64,000 nucleotides of DNA from an uncultured Collinsella sp. (lineage in GTDB: Bacteria; Actinomycetota; Coriobacteriia; Coriobacteriales; Coriobacteriaceae). Of this stretch, positions 52,631 through 61,501 are shown piece after piece. The position numbers and the translations under genes are program-made. The notes beneath the pieces were generated by a model. The model made no database searches, was not told the DNA's origin, and was given only the letters and a program-made list of their open reading frames with translations. Location of the stretch: contig CABSAN010000001.1 in the NCBI GenBank assembly GCA_902475785.1, positions 68,138-132,137 on the forward strand. The letters are read 5' to 3'. Each line of letters opens with the position of its first letter. Position 1 is the stretch's first letter.

Positions 52631-53875
52631 ATGGCGGCTCGCGTCTGCCTGGTCCACTATCACGAGGTTGGACTGAAGGGTAAGAACCGCGCACATTTTG
52701 AGCATATCCTCATGGATAACATCAAGGCGGCCTTGGCCGCCTTTTCCGTGAATGCCGTGTCTCGAATTTCCGGTTATATCCTCGTGACCTTTAACGAGCA
52801 TCAGGCCGACGAGGCGGCGCGTGTCATTCGCACCGTTCCCGGCGTTGCTCGTGTGTCTTTGGCGTATCACACCAATCGCGACCCTCAGGAGTACTGTGCT
52901 GCCGCCGTGAAGGCGCTGCGTGAGTTTGGTTCCTTCGATTCGTTTAAGGTGCACGCCAAGCGCTCCAATACTGACTATGAGCTCACCTCGATTGACATCA
53001 ATCGTCAGGTGGGCGAGGTGTTGTGCGAGGCGTTTCCTGATAAAAAGGTTCAGATGCACGATCCTGACGCTATGGTGAACGTACTGGTGGTCCAGGGTAG
53101 CGTCTACGTGTATGCGCGCTCCGAGCGCGGCGTGGGCGGCCTGCCGGTGGGTTCTGCTGGCAAGGTCGTGACGCTGCTGTCGTCGGGTATCGATTCTCCG
53201 GTGGCGACCTGGATGCTCGCGCGTCGCGGCGCGGTGTGCGTGCCGGTACATTTCTCTGGTCGTCCGCAGACGCCCGATACGAGCGAGTATTTGGTGCAGG
53301 ACATCATCCGTGCGCTTGAGCCGGGTGTCCAGATCGGCCGCCTGTACGTGGTGCCGTTTGGCGACTGCCAGCGTGAGATTTCGGTCACCTGTCCCAGCAA
53401 CCTGCGCGTGATCATGTATCGCCGCATTATGTATTCGGTTGGCGAGCGCATTGCACACATCGAGGGTGCCAAGGCTATCGTTACGGGCGAATCGCTTGGG
53501 CAGGTTGCCTCCCAAACGCTTGAGAACATCATGGCCGTCAACGAGGCCGTGAAGATCCCCGTGTTCCGCCCTCTCATCGGTTCGGACAAGCAGGAGATCA
53601 TCGCGCGCGCCGAGGAGATCGGTACGTTCGATATCTCGACTGAGGCCGCTCCCGACTGCTGCACGCTATTTATGCCGCGCCGTCCCGAGACGCACGCTAA
53701 ACTCGATGCTGTGCATGAGGCCTGGGAGTTGTTCGATCACGAGGAGATGATCGAGCGCCTGCTCAAGCAGACCGAGTACATCGACTTCGAGAGCAACACG
53801 TATAAGGCCCCTAAGACCTTAAAGCGCAAACATTCGGAGCTTGCTCCGCGTGAGATTTACCAAGATCACGAGTAA
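52631..53875 (+). CDS. thiI: tRNA 4-thiouridine synthetase ThiI
   Basis: 414-aa enzyme making s4U8 in tRNA and supplying sulfur for thiamine. An N-terminal ferredoxin-like/THUMP region (VHYHEVGLKGKNRAHFE) is followed by the PP-loop VTLLSSGIDSPVATWML. It ends after DCCTLFMPRRPETHAKLD and has no C-terminal rhodanese domain, as in Gram-positive ThiI. ATG directly follows the rpoZ stop. A strong terminator ends the unit. Confidence 0.95.
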   Translation: MAARVCLVHYHEVGLKGKNRAHFEHILMDNIKAALAAFSVNAVSRISGYILVTFNEHQADEAARVIRTVPGVARVSLAYHTNRDPQEYCAAAVKALREFGSFDSFKVHAKRSNTDYELTSIDINRQVGEVLCEAFPDKKVQMHDPDAMVNVLVVQGSVYVYARSERGVGGLPVGSAGKVVTLLSSGIDSPVATWMLARRGAVCVPVHFSGRPQTPDTSEYLVQDIIRALEPGVQIGRLYVVPFGDCQREISVTCPSNLRVIMYRRIMYSVGERIAHIEGAKAIVTGESLGQVASQTLENIMAVNEAVKIPVFRPLIGSDKQEIIARAEEIGTFDISTEAAPDCCTLFMPRRPETHAKLDAVHEAWELFDHEEMIERLLKQTEYIDFESNTYKAPKTLKRKHSELAPREIYQDHE

Positions 53876-53885
53876 TTTTGTGCAT

Positions 53886-53918
53886 AGACCGACGATGCGT
53901 CTGCATCGTCGGTCTTTT
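53886..53918 (+). terminator. Rho-independent terminator after thiI
   Basis: AGACCGACGATGC and GCATCGTCGGTCT form a perfect 13-bp stem with GTCT loop, then TTTGC. Confidence 0.9.
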
Positions 53919-53993
53919 GCTATCTGGGCATTTTGCGGCTAAGTGTTCATTTGCTGACGCGTGCTTGAATAAATGGACAGATTTGTGCAAGGT

Positions 53994-54013
53994 TTTGGTC
54001 AGCTTTTGGTTTG
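53994..54013 (+). promoter_or_regulatory. Candidate competence-regulon element, site 2
   Basis: Identical 20 bp to 24997-25016 (starting TTTGGTCAGC and ending TTTTGGTTTG). It ends 75 bp before the comEA start codon. Here the first unit is TTTTGGT, so the direct repeat TTTTGGT-CAGC-TTTTGGT is perfect with an 11-bp period. The 3' flank has TAAAAC five bases on, a possible -10. Confidence 0.6.
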
Positions 54014-54088
54014 ACCGCTAAAACCGGTTTTGGAGCGTGGCTGTTGCAGGGCTCTTTTCCTGACACGATGTTGTTGGGAGGTTTTGCT

Positions 54089-54802
54089 ATGGCGCAGCGC
54101 GAACAACACGAACGGGTCAAACGGATGGACCGCTTGGCGGACAAGCTGCTCGGTCATAAGGCAGTGGTGATGGCGATGCTGGTTGTCATTGCGATGGCGA
54201 GCGGCTTGGCGATGGCGAACCTTGGCGGCGGTGCTAGCGGCGTGTCTTTTGAGCGGACTGATGGTTCGGGCTCGTTGGTGGAGCCGGGATCCGGCGATGC
54301 TTCGAGCGGAAAGACATCCGAAGGCTCTTCGCCTAAGGCGTCTGCTGCGGCAGAGGTCTATGTCGATGTTGATGGCGCCGTTGTGTCGCCCGGCGTATAT
54401 CGTCTCAAGGACGGCGCGCGGGTGGCTCAGGCGATTGATGCCGCCGGCGGGCTGGCGCCCGAGGCAGACGTTACGGGGCTCAATCGGGCATCTAAGGTCA
54501 CTGATGGACAAAAAATCCATGTTCCAACGGTAGGGGAGCAGCAGGCGTCCATTGCGGAAGCCGGTGTTGATGGTGGGGTTTCCGCATCATCGGGCGCGGG
54601 TGGCGCAACAGGCCTAGTAAACATCAATACGGCAAGCGCAGAAGAGCTGCAGACGCTTTCGGGCATCGGCCCCTCCATGGCCCAGTCGATTATCGATGAG
54701 CGGACAAAGAACGGTGCTTTTTCTTCGGTTGACGATCTGATGCGTGTGTCGGGAATCGGCGAGAAGAAGCTTGCCAAAATCAAAGATTGCATCTGCGTAT
54801 GA
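54089..54802 (+). CDS. comEA: Competence protein ComEA (DNA receptor)
   Basis: 237-aa membrane-anchored DNA-binding protein for natural transformation. A cytosolic N-terminus with basic residues precedes one helix (about residues 25-45, VVMAMLVVIAMASGLAMA), a Ser/Gly-rich linker, an SLBB domain (VYVDVDGAVVSPGVYRL) and two helix-hairpin-helix motifs (LVNINTASAEELQTLSGIGP; MRVSGIGEKKLAKIKD). ATG 54089 with GGGAGG 8 bp upstream; the frame is open upstream to 54011. It overlaps comEC by 4 bp (ATGA). Confidence 0.95.
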   Translation: MAQREQHERVKRMDRLADKLLGHKAVVMAMLVVIAMASGLAMANLGGGASGVSFERTDGSGSLVEPGSGDASSGKTSEGSSPKASAAAEVYVDVDGAVVSPGVYRLKDGARVAQAIDAAGGLAPEADVTGLNRASKVTDGQKIHVPTVGEQQASIAEAGVDGGVSASSGAGGATGLVNINTASAEELQTLSGIGPSMAQSIIDERTKNGAFSSVDDLMRVSGIGEKKLAKIKDCICV

Positions 54803-57102
54803 GTGCGACCGAGCGCGAGCATGTGATGCCTCCGCGGCCCCTGATGCCGTGGACGATGGCCCTGTGTGCCGGCATGTGCATGAGCTGCGTCTTGGTGCTC
54901 AACATGGTCGCTGATGCGCTGCTGAGGGAGCGGGCTCCGGCGGTCGGGCCGCTATGGGCCATTCCCGTTGCGGCGGCGGTATTCGTTGTGCTGGCTCAAT
55001 CTTGTGCGCGGCTTGCCCCTTGGAAGCGGTGGCTGTATGCCGCGTCCGTCGGTCTCGTGGCGGGAGCGGTCGTCTCGGTGTGGTGGGCTGTGGGCACGCT
55101 AGGCGCCTCGAAGGCGCTCGATGGTCGAGCGGCAAGCAGCCTCGAGTTTGTCGTGCAGGGTGATCCATCCATAAACGACGACGTGTATTCCTATACCTGC
55201 GAGGCACGCGCGGACGGTAAGAACTTGGCAACGGTTCGCCTATCGTGTGACCGCGAGCTCAAGGTCGGGGCGCACGTGCGTGTTATCGGTCGTGTTTCAC
55301 GTTTTGAGAACGATGCATATGGACGATCGCGCGTGCTCCGAGGCGAGGTGCGCAAGGTTCAAGCCGTTCGGATTGTGCCGGTCGATGAGGGCTCTCCGGG
55401 CCCGCTGCTTCGGCTGCGAAATGGGCTGCTAACGTCCATCGCGCCTGCGACCGACCCGGCGCGTGCGCTCATAGCTGGTGTCGTCTGCGGTCGTTCGGCC
55501 GAGCTGCGCGCCCAGCCGGCGGGCGACTGGTTTTCGGTGACGGGAACGGCGCATCTTATTGCCGTCTCGGGCAGCCATTTGGCTATCGTGGGGTTTGTAA
55601 TCGAGGGTATATTGCAAAAGACTCGGTGCTCACGTGGTCTTCAGCGGGCGATATTGGCGATAACGCTTGTTGGCTACGCTGCCTTTACGGGCGCGTCTCC
55701 CTCGGCCGTGCGCGCGTGCTGCATGGTGTTCGCGACGCTTGTCGTAAACGGCGCGGGGCGTCGCCGGCACGGCGCATCGGCACTCTTCGTAACCATGTCC
55801 ATCTTTGTGCTACTGCGGCCGACGGTGCTGTTCGAGATGGGCTTTCAGCTTTCATGTGCCAGCGTCTTAGCCATTCTGTGCTTTTGCCCCTATGCGACCT
55901 ACGCTTTGGGTGAGCTGGGTGTGCCATCGGGCGTTGCCAGCATGCTTTCCGTCACGCTGTGCTCGCAACTGGCGACACTTCCCATTACCATTCCTGCATT
56001 CGGTACGTTCTCGCTCATTGCTCCGTTGGCAAATGCGGTCATCGGTCCGGTGGTGAGCGTACTGCTTGCTTTGTCCATCGTGCTGGTTCCCTTTTCGTTC
56101 GTGGGACCGTTGCGGACTTGGGCGCTCGTTGTGCCCATGATTGCCGCCCGTTGCGCGCTGTTTTTCGAGCGGCTGTTTGCCGCCGTGCCGGGTGCATCCG
56201 TGAGCGTGCCGCCCGATAGCATGTGGATTTACCTAGTGCCGTGTTTGCTGGCGGTTCTGCTTGTCCGGTGGCCGCGTCCCCGTGCACTTCCTATGGCGGT
56301 GGGGCTTGCATGCCTGGTGCTCTTGGCTGCGATTCCGTACGTCTACTGGGATCGATTCGCTCCGCCTTCGGTGACGGTGCTCGATGTGGGCCAGGCCGAT
56401 GCGATTCTTATCCGCCAGGGCGGCGCAGTAGCACTCGTCGACTGCGGGCTCGACGAGCGCGTGGTGGCGGCGTTGGTCCGCAATAACGTGCACCATATCG
56501 ATGCCGTCTTTGTGACGCATTGGGATGAGGACCACTGGGGTGGTCTGCCTGCCGTGCTCGAACAGTTTTCGGTCGGAACGATTGCCGTGGCGGCTGATGC
56601 GCTGGAGGATGCTCCTGCCGAGGTGTTGAACCGACCTGGCGTGGAGTATCGGCAGGTGCGCCGTGGGGATACAGTCGACATCGGCTCATTTTGCGCCCGC
56701 GTGATGTGGCCATTCGAGTCCGTGGATGGCGAGGGAAATGAGGATTCGCTTGTCCTGCTGCTCTCTTATGTTCAGGAAGGCAAGGGCCTGCGCATACTCC
56801 TCACCGGTGATGCCGAGCTTGACCAAGAACTGGAATTCGTGCAGGAGGTGGGGGATATCGACGTACTTAAACTTGGGCATCACGGCTCTAAGGTTTCAGT
56901 TGATGGTGAGTTGCTGGACGTCCTGAAGCCCGAGCTTTCCCTCGCGAGCGCGGGCGAGGGGAATCGATACGGCCATCCGTCCGACGCCTGCATCGATGCC
57001 GTTAAGGAAGCGGGCGGCGTGTTCGCGTGCACTATCGAACACGGCGACATTACCGTCACGCCGACTGCGAATGGCTTTGCGATGCGATGCCAGCGACCGT
57101 GA
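54799..57102 (+). CDS. comEC: Competence channel protein ComEC/Rec2
   Basis: 767-aa protein forming the inner-membrane channel for single-stranded DNA. N-terminal helices, an OB-fold-like DUF4131 region (about residues 110-200), the Competence domain with many helices (GTAHLIAVSGSHLAIVGFVIEGI), and a C-terminal metallo-beta-lactamase domain from about residue 520: VTVLDVGQADAILI, FVTHWDEDHWGGL and LKLGHHGSKVSVD. All three regions are intact, so the protein looks functional. Start ATG overlaps the comEA stop. Confidence 0.95.
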   Translation: MSATEREHVMPPRPLMPWTMALCAGMCMSCVLVLNMVADALLRERAPAVGPLWAIPVAAAVFVVLAQSCARLAPWKRWLYAASVGLVAGAVVSVWWAVGTLGASKALDGRAASSLEFVVQGDPSINDDVYSYTCEARADGKNLATVRLSCDRELKVGAHVRVIGRVSRFENDAYGRSRVLRGEVRKVQAVRIVPVDEGSPGPLLRLRNGLLTSIAPATDPARALIAGVVCGRSAELRAQPAGDWFSVTGTAHLIAVSGSHLAIVGFVIEGILQKTRCSRGLQRAILAITLVGYAAFTGASPSAVRACCMVFATLVVNGAGRRRHGASALFVTMSIFVLLRPTVLFEMGFQLSCASVLAILCFCPYATYALGELGVPSGVASMLSVTLCSQLATLPITIPAFGTFSLIAPLANAVIGPVVSVLLALSIVLVPFSFVGPLRTWALVVPMIAARCALFFERLFAAVPGASVSVPPDSMWIYLVPCLLAVLLVRWPRPRALPMAVGLACLVLLAAIPYVYWDRFAPPSVTVLDVGQADAILIRQGGAVALVDCGLDERVVAALVRNNVHHIDAVFVTHWDEDHWGGLPAVLEQFSVGTIAVAADALEDAPAEVLNRPGVEYRQVRRGDTVDIGSFCARVMWPFESVDGEGNEDSLVLLLSYVQEGKGLRILLTGDAELDQELEFVQEVGDIDVLKLGHHGSKVSVDGELLDVLKPELSLASAGEGNRYGHPSDACIDAVKEAGGVFACTIEHGDITVTPTANGFAMRCQRP

Positions 57103-57110
57103 CGACGTCG

Positions 57111-57140
57111 TTGGCGTGTGGTGGGCCCCTGGGCTAGAAT
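57111..57140 (+). promoter_or_regulatory. Predicted promoter for holA
   Basis: TTGGCG (57111-57116), 18-bp spacer, TAGAAT (57135-57140), in the 78-bp comEC-holA gap. Confidence 0.55.
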
Positions 57141-57180
57141 GGCACGGAGCGAATACGAAGGCCTGCGGGAGGGGAGCGCA

Positions 57181-58143
57181 ATGTCCGAAACCGGTCTGCT
57201 GCCGGCATATCTGATCGTCGGTACCGACGGAGTCAAGCGCGATCACGCCGTCTCGCGTATGAAAGCGCGTCTGGAAAAGTCGGGTATGGTCGAGTTCAAC
57301 CTCGACGAGCGCGACATGACCAAGGACCCCGATATCGAGTCCATTATCGGATCGCTTAACACCTTTCCGATGGGCAGCGAGTTTCGCCTGGTAATCCTTG
57401 ACGGCTGTTCAAAGCTCGCCAAGGCGGTCTCGGAGCCGCTCGTTGAGTATCTGGCAAGTCCCAGCCCCACAACGGTCTGCCTCATCATCGCCGACTCGCT
57501 TGCCAAGAACACGCGCCTGTATAAGGCGATCGCCAAGATCGACAAGAAGGCTGTGATCGATTGCTCCGGCACCAAGCGCTGGGAGCTACCGCGCCGCGTG
57601 CAGCAGATGGCGACGCAGCACGGCAAGTCGATCTCGACGGCGGCCGCCGAGGAGCTCGTCTCGCGTTCGGGTGAAAACACTCGCATGCTCGATAACGACT
57701 TGGCTAAGCTTGCTCAGATGGTCGAGGCGCCCCAGATTGAGCTTGCCGATGTGGAGCGCTGGATTGTGCGCACTGCCGAGGTTCAACCCTGGGACTTTCT
57801 CAATGCGGTCTCGGCCCGTGACATGCGACGCTCGCTCGAGCTTTTCAATCTATTGCCCGCTAAGAGCTACGTGTGGACTTATACATTGCTGTGCGGCCGC
57901 ATCCGCGAGCTGATCGTCGCCAAGGCGCTCGATGCGCGCGGTCAGGGTCGTGAGCTGGCCGCAACACTCAAGCTTCAGTCCTGGCAGGTCAAGAATCACC
58001 TGACCTGGGCACGTCGCTTTTCGATGGCAGAGCTCGTCGCAGCGCTCGAGGGCGCGGTCGATGTGGAGCTCGCGCTCAAGGGTTCGGCCGATTCTCAGAC
58101 CGCGCTTTTGCTCTGGATTACGAACATCTTGAGAAAATCGTGA
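57181..58143 (+). CDS. holA: DNA polymerase III delta subunit
   Basis: 320-aa clamp-loader subunit. AYLIVGTDGVKRDHAVSRMKARL, the helical lid and LDNDLAKLAQMVEAPQIELADVERWIVRT match HolA; the C-terminal collar domain is helical (LQSWQVKNHLTWARRFSMAELVAAL). ATG 57181 with GGGAGGGGAG; an upstream in-frame ATG at 57138 or GTG 57118 lacks family similarity. comEC-holA-rpsT is a common order. Confidence 0.9.
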   Translation: MSETGLLPAYLIVGTDGVKRDHAVSRMKARLEKSGMVEFNLDERDMTKDPDIESIIGSLNTFPMGSEFRLVILDGCSKLAKAVSEPLVEYLASPSPTTVCLIIADSLAKNTRLYKAIAKIDKKAVIDCSGTKRWELPRRVQQMATQHGKSISTAAAEELVSRSGENTRMLDNDLAKLAQMVEAPQIELADVERWIVRTAEVQPWDFLNAVSARDMRRSLELFNLLPAKSYVWTYTLLCGRIRELIVAKALDARGQGRELAATLKLQSWQVKNHLTWARRFSMAELVAALEGAVDVELALKGSADSQTALLLWITNILRKS

Positions 58144-58192
58144 TGATACCTGCCTATTTGACAAATTCGTTCTATCCCTTTGAGAGGGAGCG

Positions 58193-58201
58193 TGCTATAG
58201 T
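58193..58201 (+). promoter_or_regulatory. Predicted extended -10 promoter of rpsT
   Basis: TGCTATAGT with -10 TATAGT at 58196-58201, 75 bp before the rpsT start. The nearby TTGACA at 58158 is too far upstream (32 bp) to be its -35. Confidence 0.5.
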
Positions 58202-58276
58202 AGGCGCTTGCATGACCTCACCGTGTCTCAGAGGTGTCATACATTTTTTGCAAGGAACTCGAAAGGAACTCCAGAA

Positions 58277-58543
58277 GTGGCAAACATCAAGTCTCAGAAG
58301 AAGCGTATCCGCACCAATGAGGCAGCTCGCATGCGTAACAAGGCTGTCAAGTCCGAGCTCAAGACGCTGACCAAGCACGTCCAGTCCGCCGTCGCCGAGG
58401 GCGACGCCGAGAAGGCCCAGGCTGCCCTCAAGACCGTCACCAAGCGTCTCGACATGGCTGCCGCCAAGCATGTTATCCACAAGAACCAGGCTTCCAACCG
58501 CAAGTCCGGTCTTGCCAAGCTCGTGAACAGCATCAACGCCTAA
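58277..58543 (+). CDS. rpsT: 30S ribosomal protein S20
   Basis: 88-aa S20. GTG at 58277 gives [27 protein letters not shown], the canonical start, with GAAAGGAACT upstream; a longer open frame from 58208 is out-of-family. [18 protein letters not shown] closes the protein. Confidence 0.97.
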   Translation: MANIKSQKKRIRTNEAARMRNKAVKSELKTLTKHVQSAVAEGDAEKAQAALKTVTKRLDMAAAKHVIHKNQASNRKSGLAKLVNSINA

Positions 58544-58579
58544 GTTGTAAATTTCACACCACACAGATTACGCGCATAA

Positions 58580-58614
58580 ATGGAGCCTGTTTTATGGAAC
58601 AGGCTCCATTTTTT
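58580..58614 (+). terminator. Rho-independent terminator after rpsT
   Basis: ATGGAGCCTGTT and AACAGGCTCCAT form a perfect 12-bp stem with TTATGG loop, followed by six T. It ends 26 bp before the lepA start. Confidence 0.95.
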
Positions 58615-58617
58615 GTA

Positions 58618-58632
58618 CCGCTCGGGTAAGAT
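58618..58632 (+). promoter_or_regulatory. Predicted -10 region of lepA
   Basis: CCGCTCGGGTAAGAT, with TAAGAT at 58627-58632. The lepA ATG is 8 bp downstream of the -10, where transcription should begin, and there is no good Shine-Dalgarno sequence, so the mRNA may be leaderless. The same CCGCTCGGGTA precedes the dnaJ-like gene. Confidence 0.45.
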
Positions 58633-58639
58633 AGTCCGC

Positions 58640-60451
58640 ATGAATACTTCAATTGACATTTCCCACATCCGCAACTTCTCAATCGTTGCGCACATCGACC
58701 ATGGCAAGTCCACGATCAGTGACCGCATTCTCGAGCTCACCCATACCGTCGACGAGCGCGACATGGAGTCGCAGCTGCTCGACACCATGGATATCGAGCG
58801 CGAGCGCGGCATCACGATCAAGTCCAATGCCGTTCGCGTGTCCTATGACGCCGACGATGGCGAGACGTATCAGTTCAATCTGATCGATACGCCGGGCCAC
58901 GTGGACTTTACCTATGAGGTTTCGCGCTCGCTGGCAGCCTGTGAGGGCGCGGTGCTCGTTGTCGACGCCACGCAGGGCGTCGAGGCGCAGACCGTCTCCA
59001 ACGCGACGCTCGCCATGAACGCCAATCTGGACATTGTGCCGGCCATCAACAAGATCGACCTGCCCTCGGCCCATCCCGACGAGGTCAAGACCGAGATCGA
59101 GGATGACCTGGCGATTCCCGCCGATGATGCCGTGTGCGTGTCGGGCAAGACCGGCGAGGGTATTCACGATCTGCTAGAGTCCATCGTCTTTTTGATCTCT
59201 CCGCCTAAGGGCGATGCAAATGCTCCGCTCAAAGCGCTCATTCTGGATTCGTACTTTGACGAGTATCGCGGCGTGGTGGCCACGGTGCGCGTCTTTGACG
59301 GCTCCATCAAAAAGGGCGATACCCTGCGCATGATGCAGGCAGAGGGCGACTTTTTGGTCGACGGCGTGGGTGTCAAGCGTCCTGCCGAGACCCCGGTTGA
59401 CGCGCTGACGGTTGGCGAGGTCGGCTACGTGGTCACGGGCCTGAAGGACCCCGAGGCCGTTCGCGTGGGCGACACCCTTACCTGGGCGTCGAACCCCTGC
59501 CCCGAGCCGCTTCCTGGTTACCGCGAGGCCAAGCCCATGGTCTATACGGGCCTGTTCCCGATCGATAACAAGGACTACGAGAACCTGCGTGACGCACTCG
59601 ATAAGCTGCACGTCAACGACCCGTCGTTGGTGTGGGAGCCCGAGACCTCGGTGGCGCTCGGCTTTGGCTTCCGCGTGGGCTTCCTGGGCCTGCTGCACAT
59701 GGAGGTCGTCAAGGAGCGCCTGGAGCGCGAGTTCAACTTGGACCTCATTGCCACGAGCCCCTCGGTGGACTATCACGTCTACAAGACCGACGGCGAGATG
59801 ATTGATGTCCGTAGCCCGCAGGATCTTCCCGAGGCCACGCGCATCGAGCGTATCGAGGAACCCTACCTCAAGGCTAAGATCATCTGCCCGCCCGAGTATA
59901 CGGGTGCCGTCATGCAGCTCGCTATCGAGCACCGTGGCATTACAACCGACATGATCCATCTCACGAGCAAATCGGTCGAGATGCGCTTTGACATGCCGCT
60001 CGCCGAGCTCATCCTGGACTTCTTTGACCAGCTCAAGAGTCGTACCAAGGGCTATGCCTCGCTCGACTACGAGTTCAACGAGTACCGTCCCTCCGAGCTC
60101 GTTAAGCTCGATATCTTGCTTTCGGGCGACGAGGTGGACGCGCTGTCGTTTATCGTCCACAAGGACAAGGCCTATGGTCTGGCCCGTGGCCTGTGCGACA
60201 AGCTTAAGGAGATCATCCCGCGTCAGCTGTTCGAGGTGCCCATCCAGGGTGCTATCGGCAATAAGATCATTGCCCGCTCCACCGTCAAGGCGCGTCGCAA
60301 GGACGTGCTTGCTAAGTGCTACGGCGGCGATATCTCGCGTAAGCGCAAGCTGCTCGAGAAGCAGAAAGAGGGCAAGAAGCGCATGAAGGCCATCGGATCG
60401 GTCGAGGTCCCGCAGGAGGCCTTTATGGCGATCCTCAAGGTGGACGAGTAG
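58640..60451 (+). CDS. lepA: Elongation factor 4 (LepA)
   Basis: 603-aa translational GTPase. G1 [16 protein letters not shown], switch region [14 protein letters not shown]3 [32 protein letters not shown]4 [14 protein letters not shown], and the LepA-specific C-terminus with [50 protein letters not shown] 58640; a longer frame begins inside the rpsT terminator. Followed by dusB after 4 bp. Confidence 0.98.
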   Translation: MNTSIDISHIRNFSIVAHIDHGKSTISDRILELTHTVDERDMESQLLDTMDIERERGITIKSNAVRVSYDADDGETYQFNLIDTPGHVDFTYEVSRSLAACEGAVLVVDATQGVEAQTVSNATLAMNANLDIVPAINKIDLPSAHPDEVKTEIEDDLAIPADDAVCVSGKTGEGIHDLLESIVFLISPPKGDANAPLKALILDSYFDEYRGVVATVRVFDGSIKKGDTLRMMQAEGDFLVDGVGVKRPAETPVDALTVGEVGYVVTGLKDPEAVRVGDTLTWASNPCPEPLPGYREAKPMVYTGLFPIDNKDYENLRDALDKLHVNDPSLVWEPETSVALGFGFRVGFLGLLHMEVVKERLEREFNLDLIATSPSVDYHVYKTDGEMIDVRSPQDLPEATRIERIEEPYLKAKIICPPEYTGAVMQLAIEHRGITTDMIHLTSKSVEMRFDMPLAELILDFFDQLKSRTKGYASLDYEFNEYRPSELVKLDILLSGDEVDALSFIVHKDKAYGLARGLCDKLKEIIPRQLFEVPIQGAIGNKIIARSTVKARRKDVLAKCYGGDISRKRKLLEKQKEGKKRMKAIGSVEVPQEAFMAILKVDE

Positions 60452-60455
60452 GTCT

Positions 60456-61499
60456 ATGGCGCTTTCTGAATACAGCAAGCGGCTGCTGGGCGCCTATGCC
60501 GAGCAGCCGTTCCTTATGGCTCCCATGGCGGGCGTGACCGACCCTGCCTACCGCATCATGTGCCGCCGTCGCGGTGCCAACCTTGCCTACAGCGAGATGG
60601 TGAGCGTGGCGGGCCTTGCCTATGCCAGCAACAAGACCTGGCGCCTGGTGCTACCGGCCGACGAGGAGCAGCAGATTTGCGTGCAACTCTTTGGCTCCAA
60701 GCCCGATCAGTTTGCGAGCGCCGTCGCTGCCGTCGAGGAGCGCGTTGGCGATCGCCTGTCGCTCATCGATATCAATATGGCATGCCCCGCCCGCAAGGTT
60801 GTTACCAAGGGCGAGGGCTCGGCGCTCATGCGCACGCCCGATTTGGCCGAGAAGATCGTCGAGGCGGCGGTGGGCGCGGCGCATGTACCCGTGACCGTAA
60901 AGATCCGCAAGGGCTTTTATGCCGAGGACCGTAATGCCGCGACATTTGCCCAGATGCTCGAAGGCGCCGGTGCCGCCGCGGTGGCGGTGCATGGCCGCTG
61001 CGCCACGCAGCTCTATACGGGCCAGGCCGATTGGTCGGTCGTCGATGAGGTTGCCGACGCCGTTGAGATTCCCGTGATTGGTTCGGGCGATGTGTTCTCG
61101 GCCGAGGACGCTGCGGAGCATCTGCGCAACTCGGGTGCCAGCGCGGTGTTTATTGCGCGCGGTATCTATGGGAACCCGTGGGTGTTTGGCGATGCTCGCG
61201 CCCTTGCGCTCGATGGTATACCGGTGCCGGCTCGCAGCTCCGTTGAGCGCCTGGACGCCCTGCGTGAGCACCTAACGCTGACGCATGAGCTCCTGCCGCT
61301 CATGTCGCGTGCCCGCACGTACGCAAGCTGGTACTTAAAAGGCATGCCCCATGCTGCAGCCTGGCGCGCGCAGGTGGTGCGCTGCTCCACGTATGAGGAG
61401 TTTATGGCGCTGGTCGATGAGATCGAGCATGATGTGGTGGCCAGTGAGGCTGCCCTTGCCGCCGGCGAATCGGTGCCCCCTCATCCGCTGGAGGCTTAA
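60456..61499 (+). CDS. dusB: tRNA-dihydrouridine synthase
   Basis: 347-aa FMN-dependent Dus family enzyme. LMAPMAGVTDPAYRIMCRRRGANLAYSEMVS, CVQLFGSKPD, DINMACPARKVVTKGEGSALMR (catalytic Cys), KIRKGF, AVAVHGRCATQLYTGQADW and IPVIGSGDVFSAEDA are present. ATG with GTAGG just upstream. Start 4 bp after lepA; hemW follows after 2 bp. Confidence 0.94.
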   Translation: MALSEYSKRLLGAYAEQPFLMAPMAGVTDPAYRIMCRRRGANLAYSEMVSVAGLAYASNKTWRLVLPADEEQQICVQLFGSKPDQFASAVAAVEERVGDRLSLIDINMACPARKVVTKGEGSALMRTPDLAEKIVEAAVGAAHVPVTVKIRKGFYAEDRNAATFAQMLEGAGAAAVAVHGRCATQLYTGQADWSVVDEVADAVEIPVIGSGDVFSAEDAAEHLRNSGASAVFIARGIYGNPWVFGDARALALDGIPVPARSSVERLDALREHLTLTHELLPLMSRARTYASWYLKGMPHAAAWRAQVVRCSTYEEFMALVDEIEHDVVASEAALAAGESVPPHPLEA

Positions 61500-61501
61500 G
61501 G

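Noticed and set aside
58158..58163. Perfect TTGACA upstream of rpsT
   Set aside because: The only good -10 is 32 bp downstream, so it cannot be the paired -35; it may be chance.
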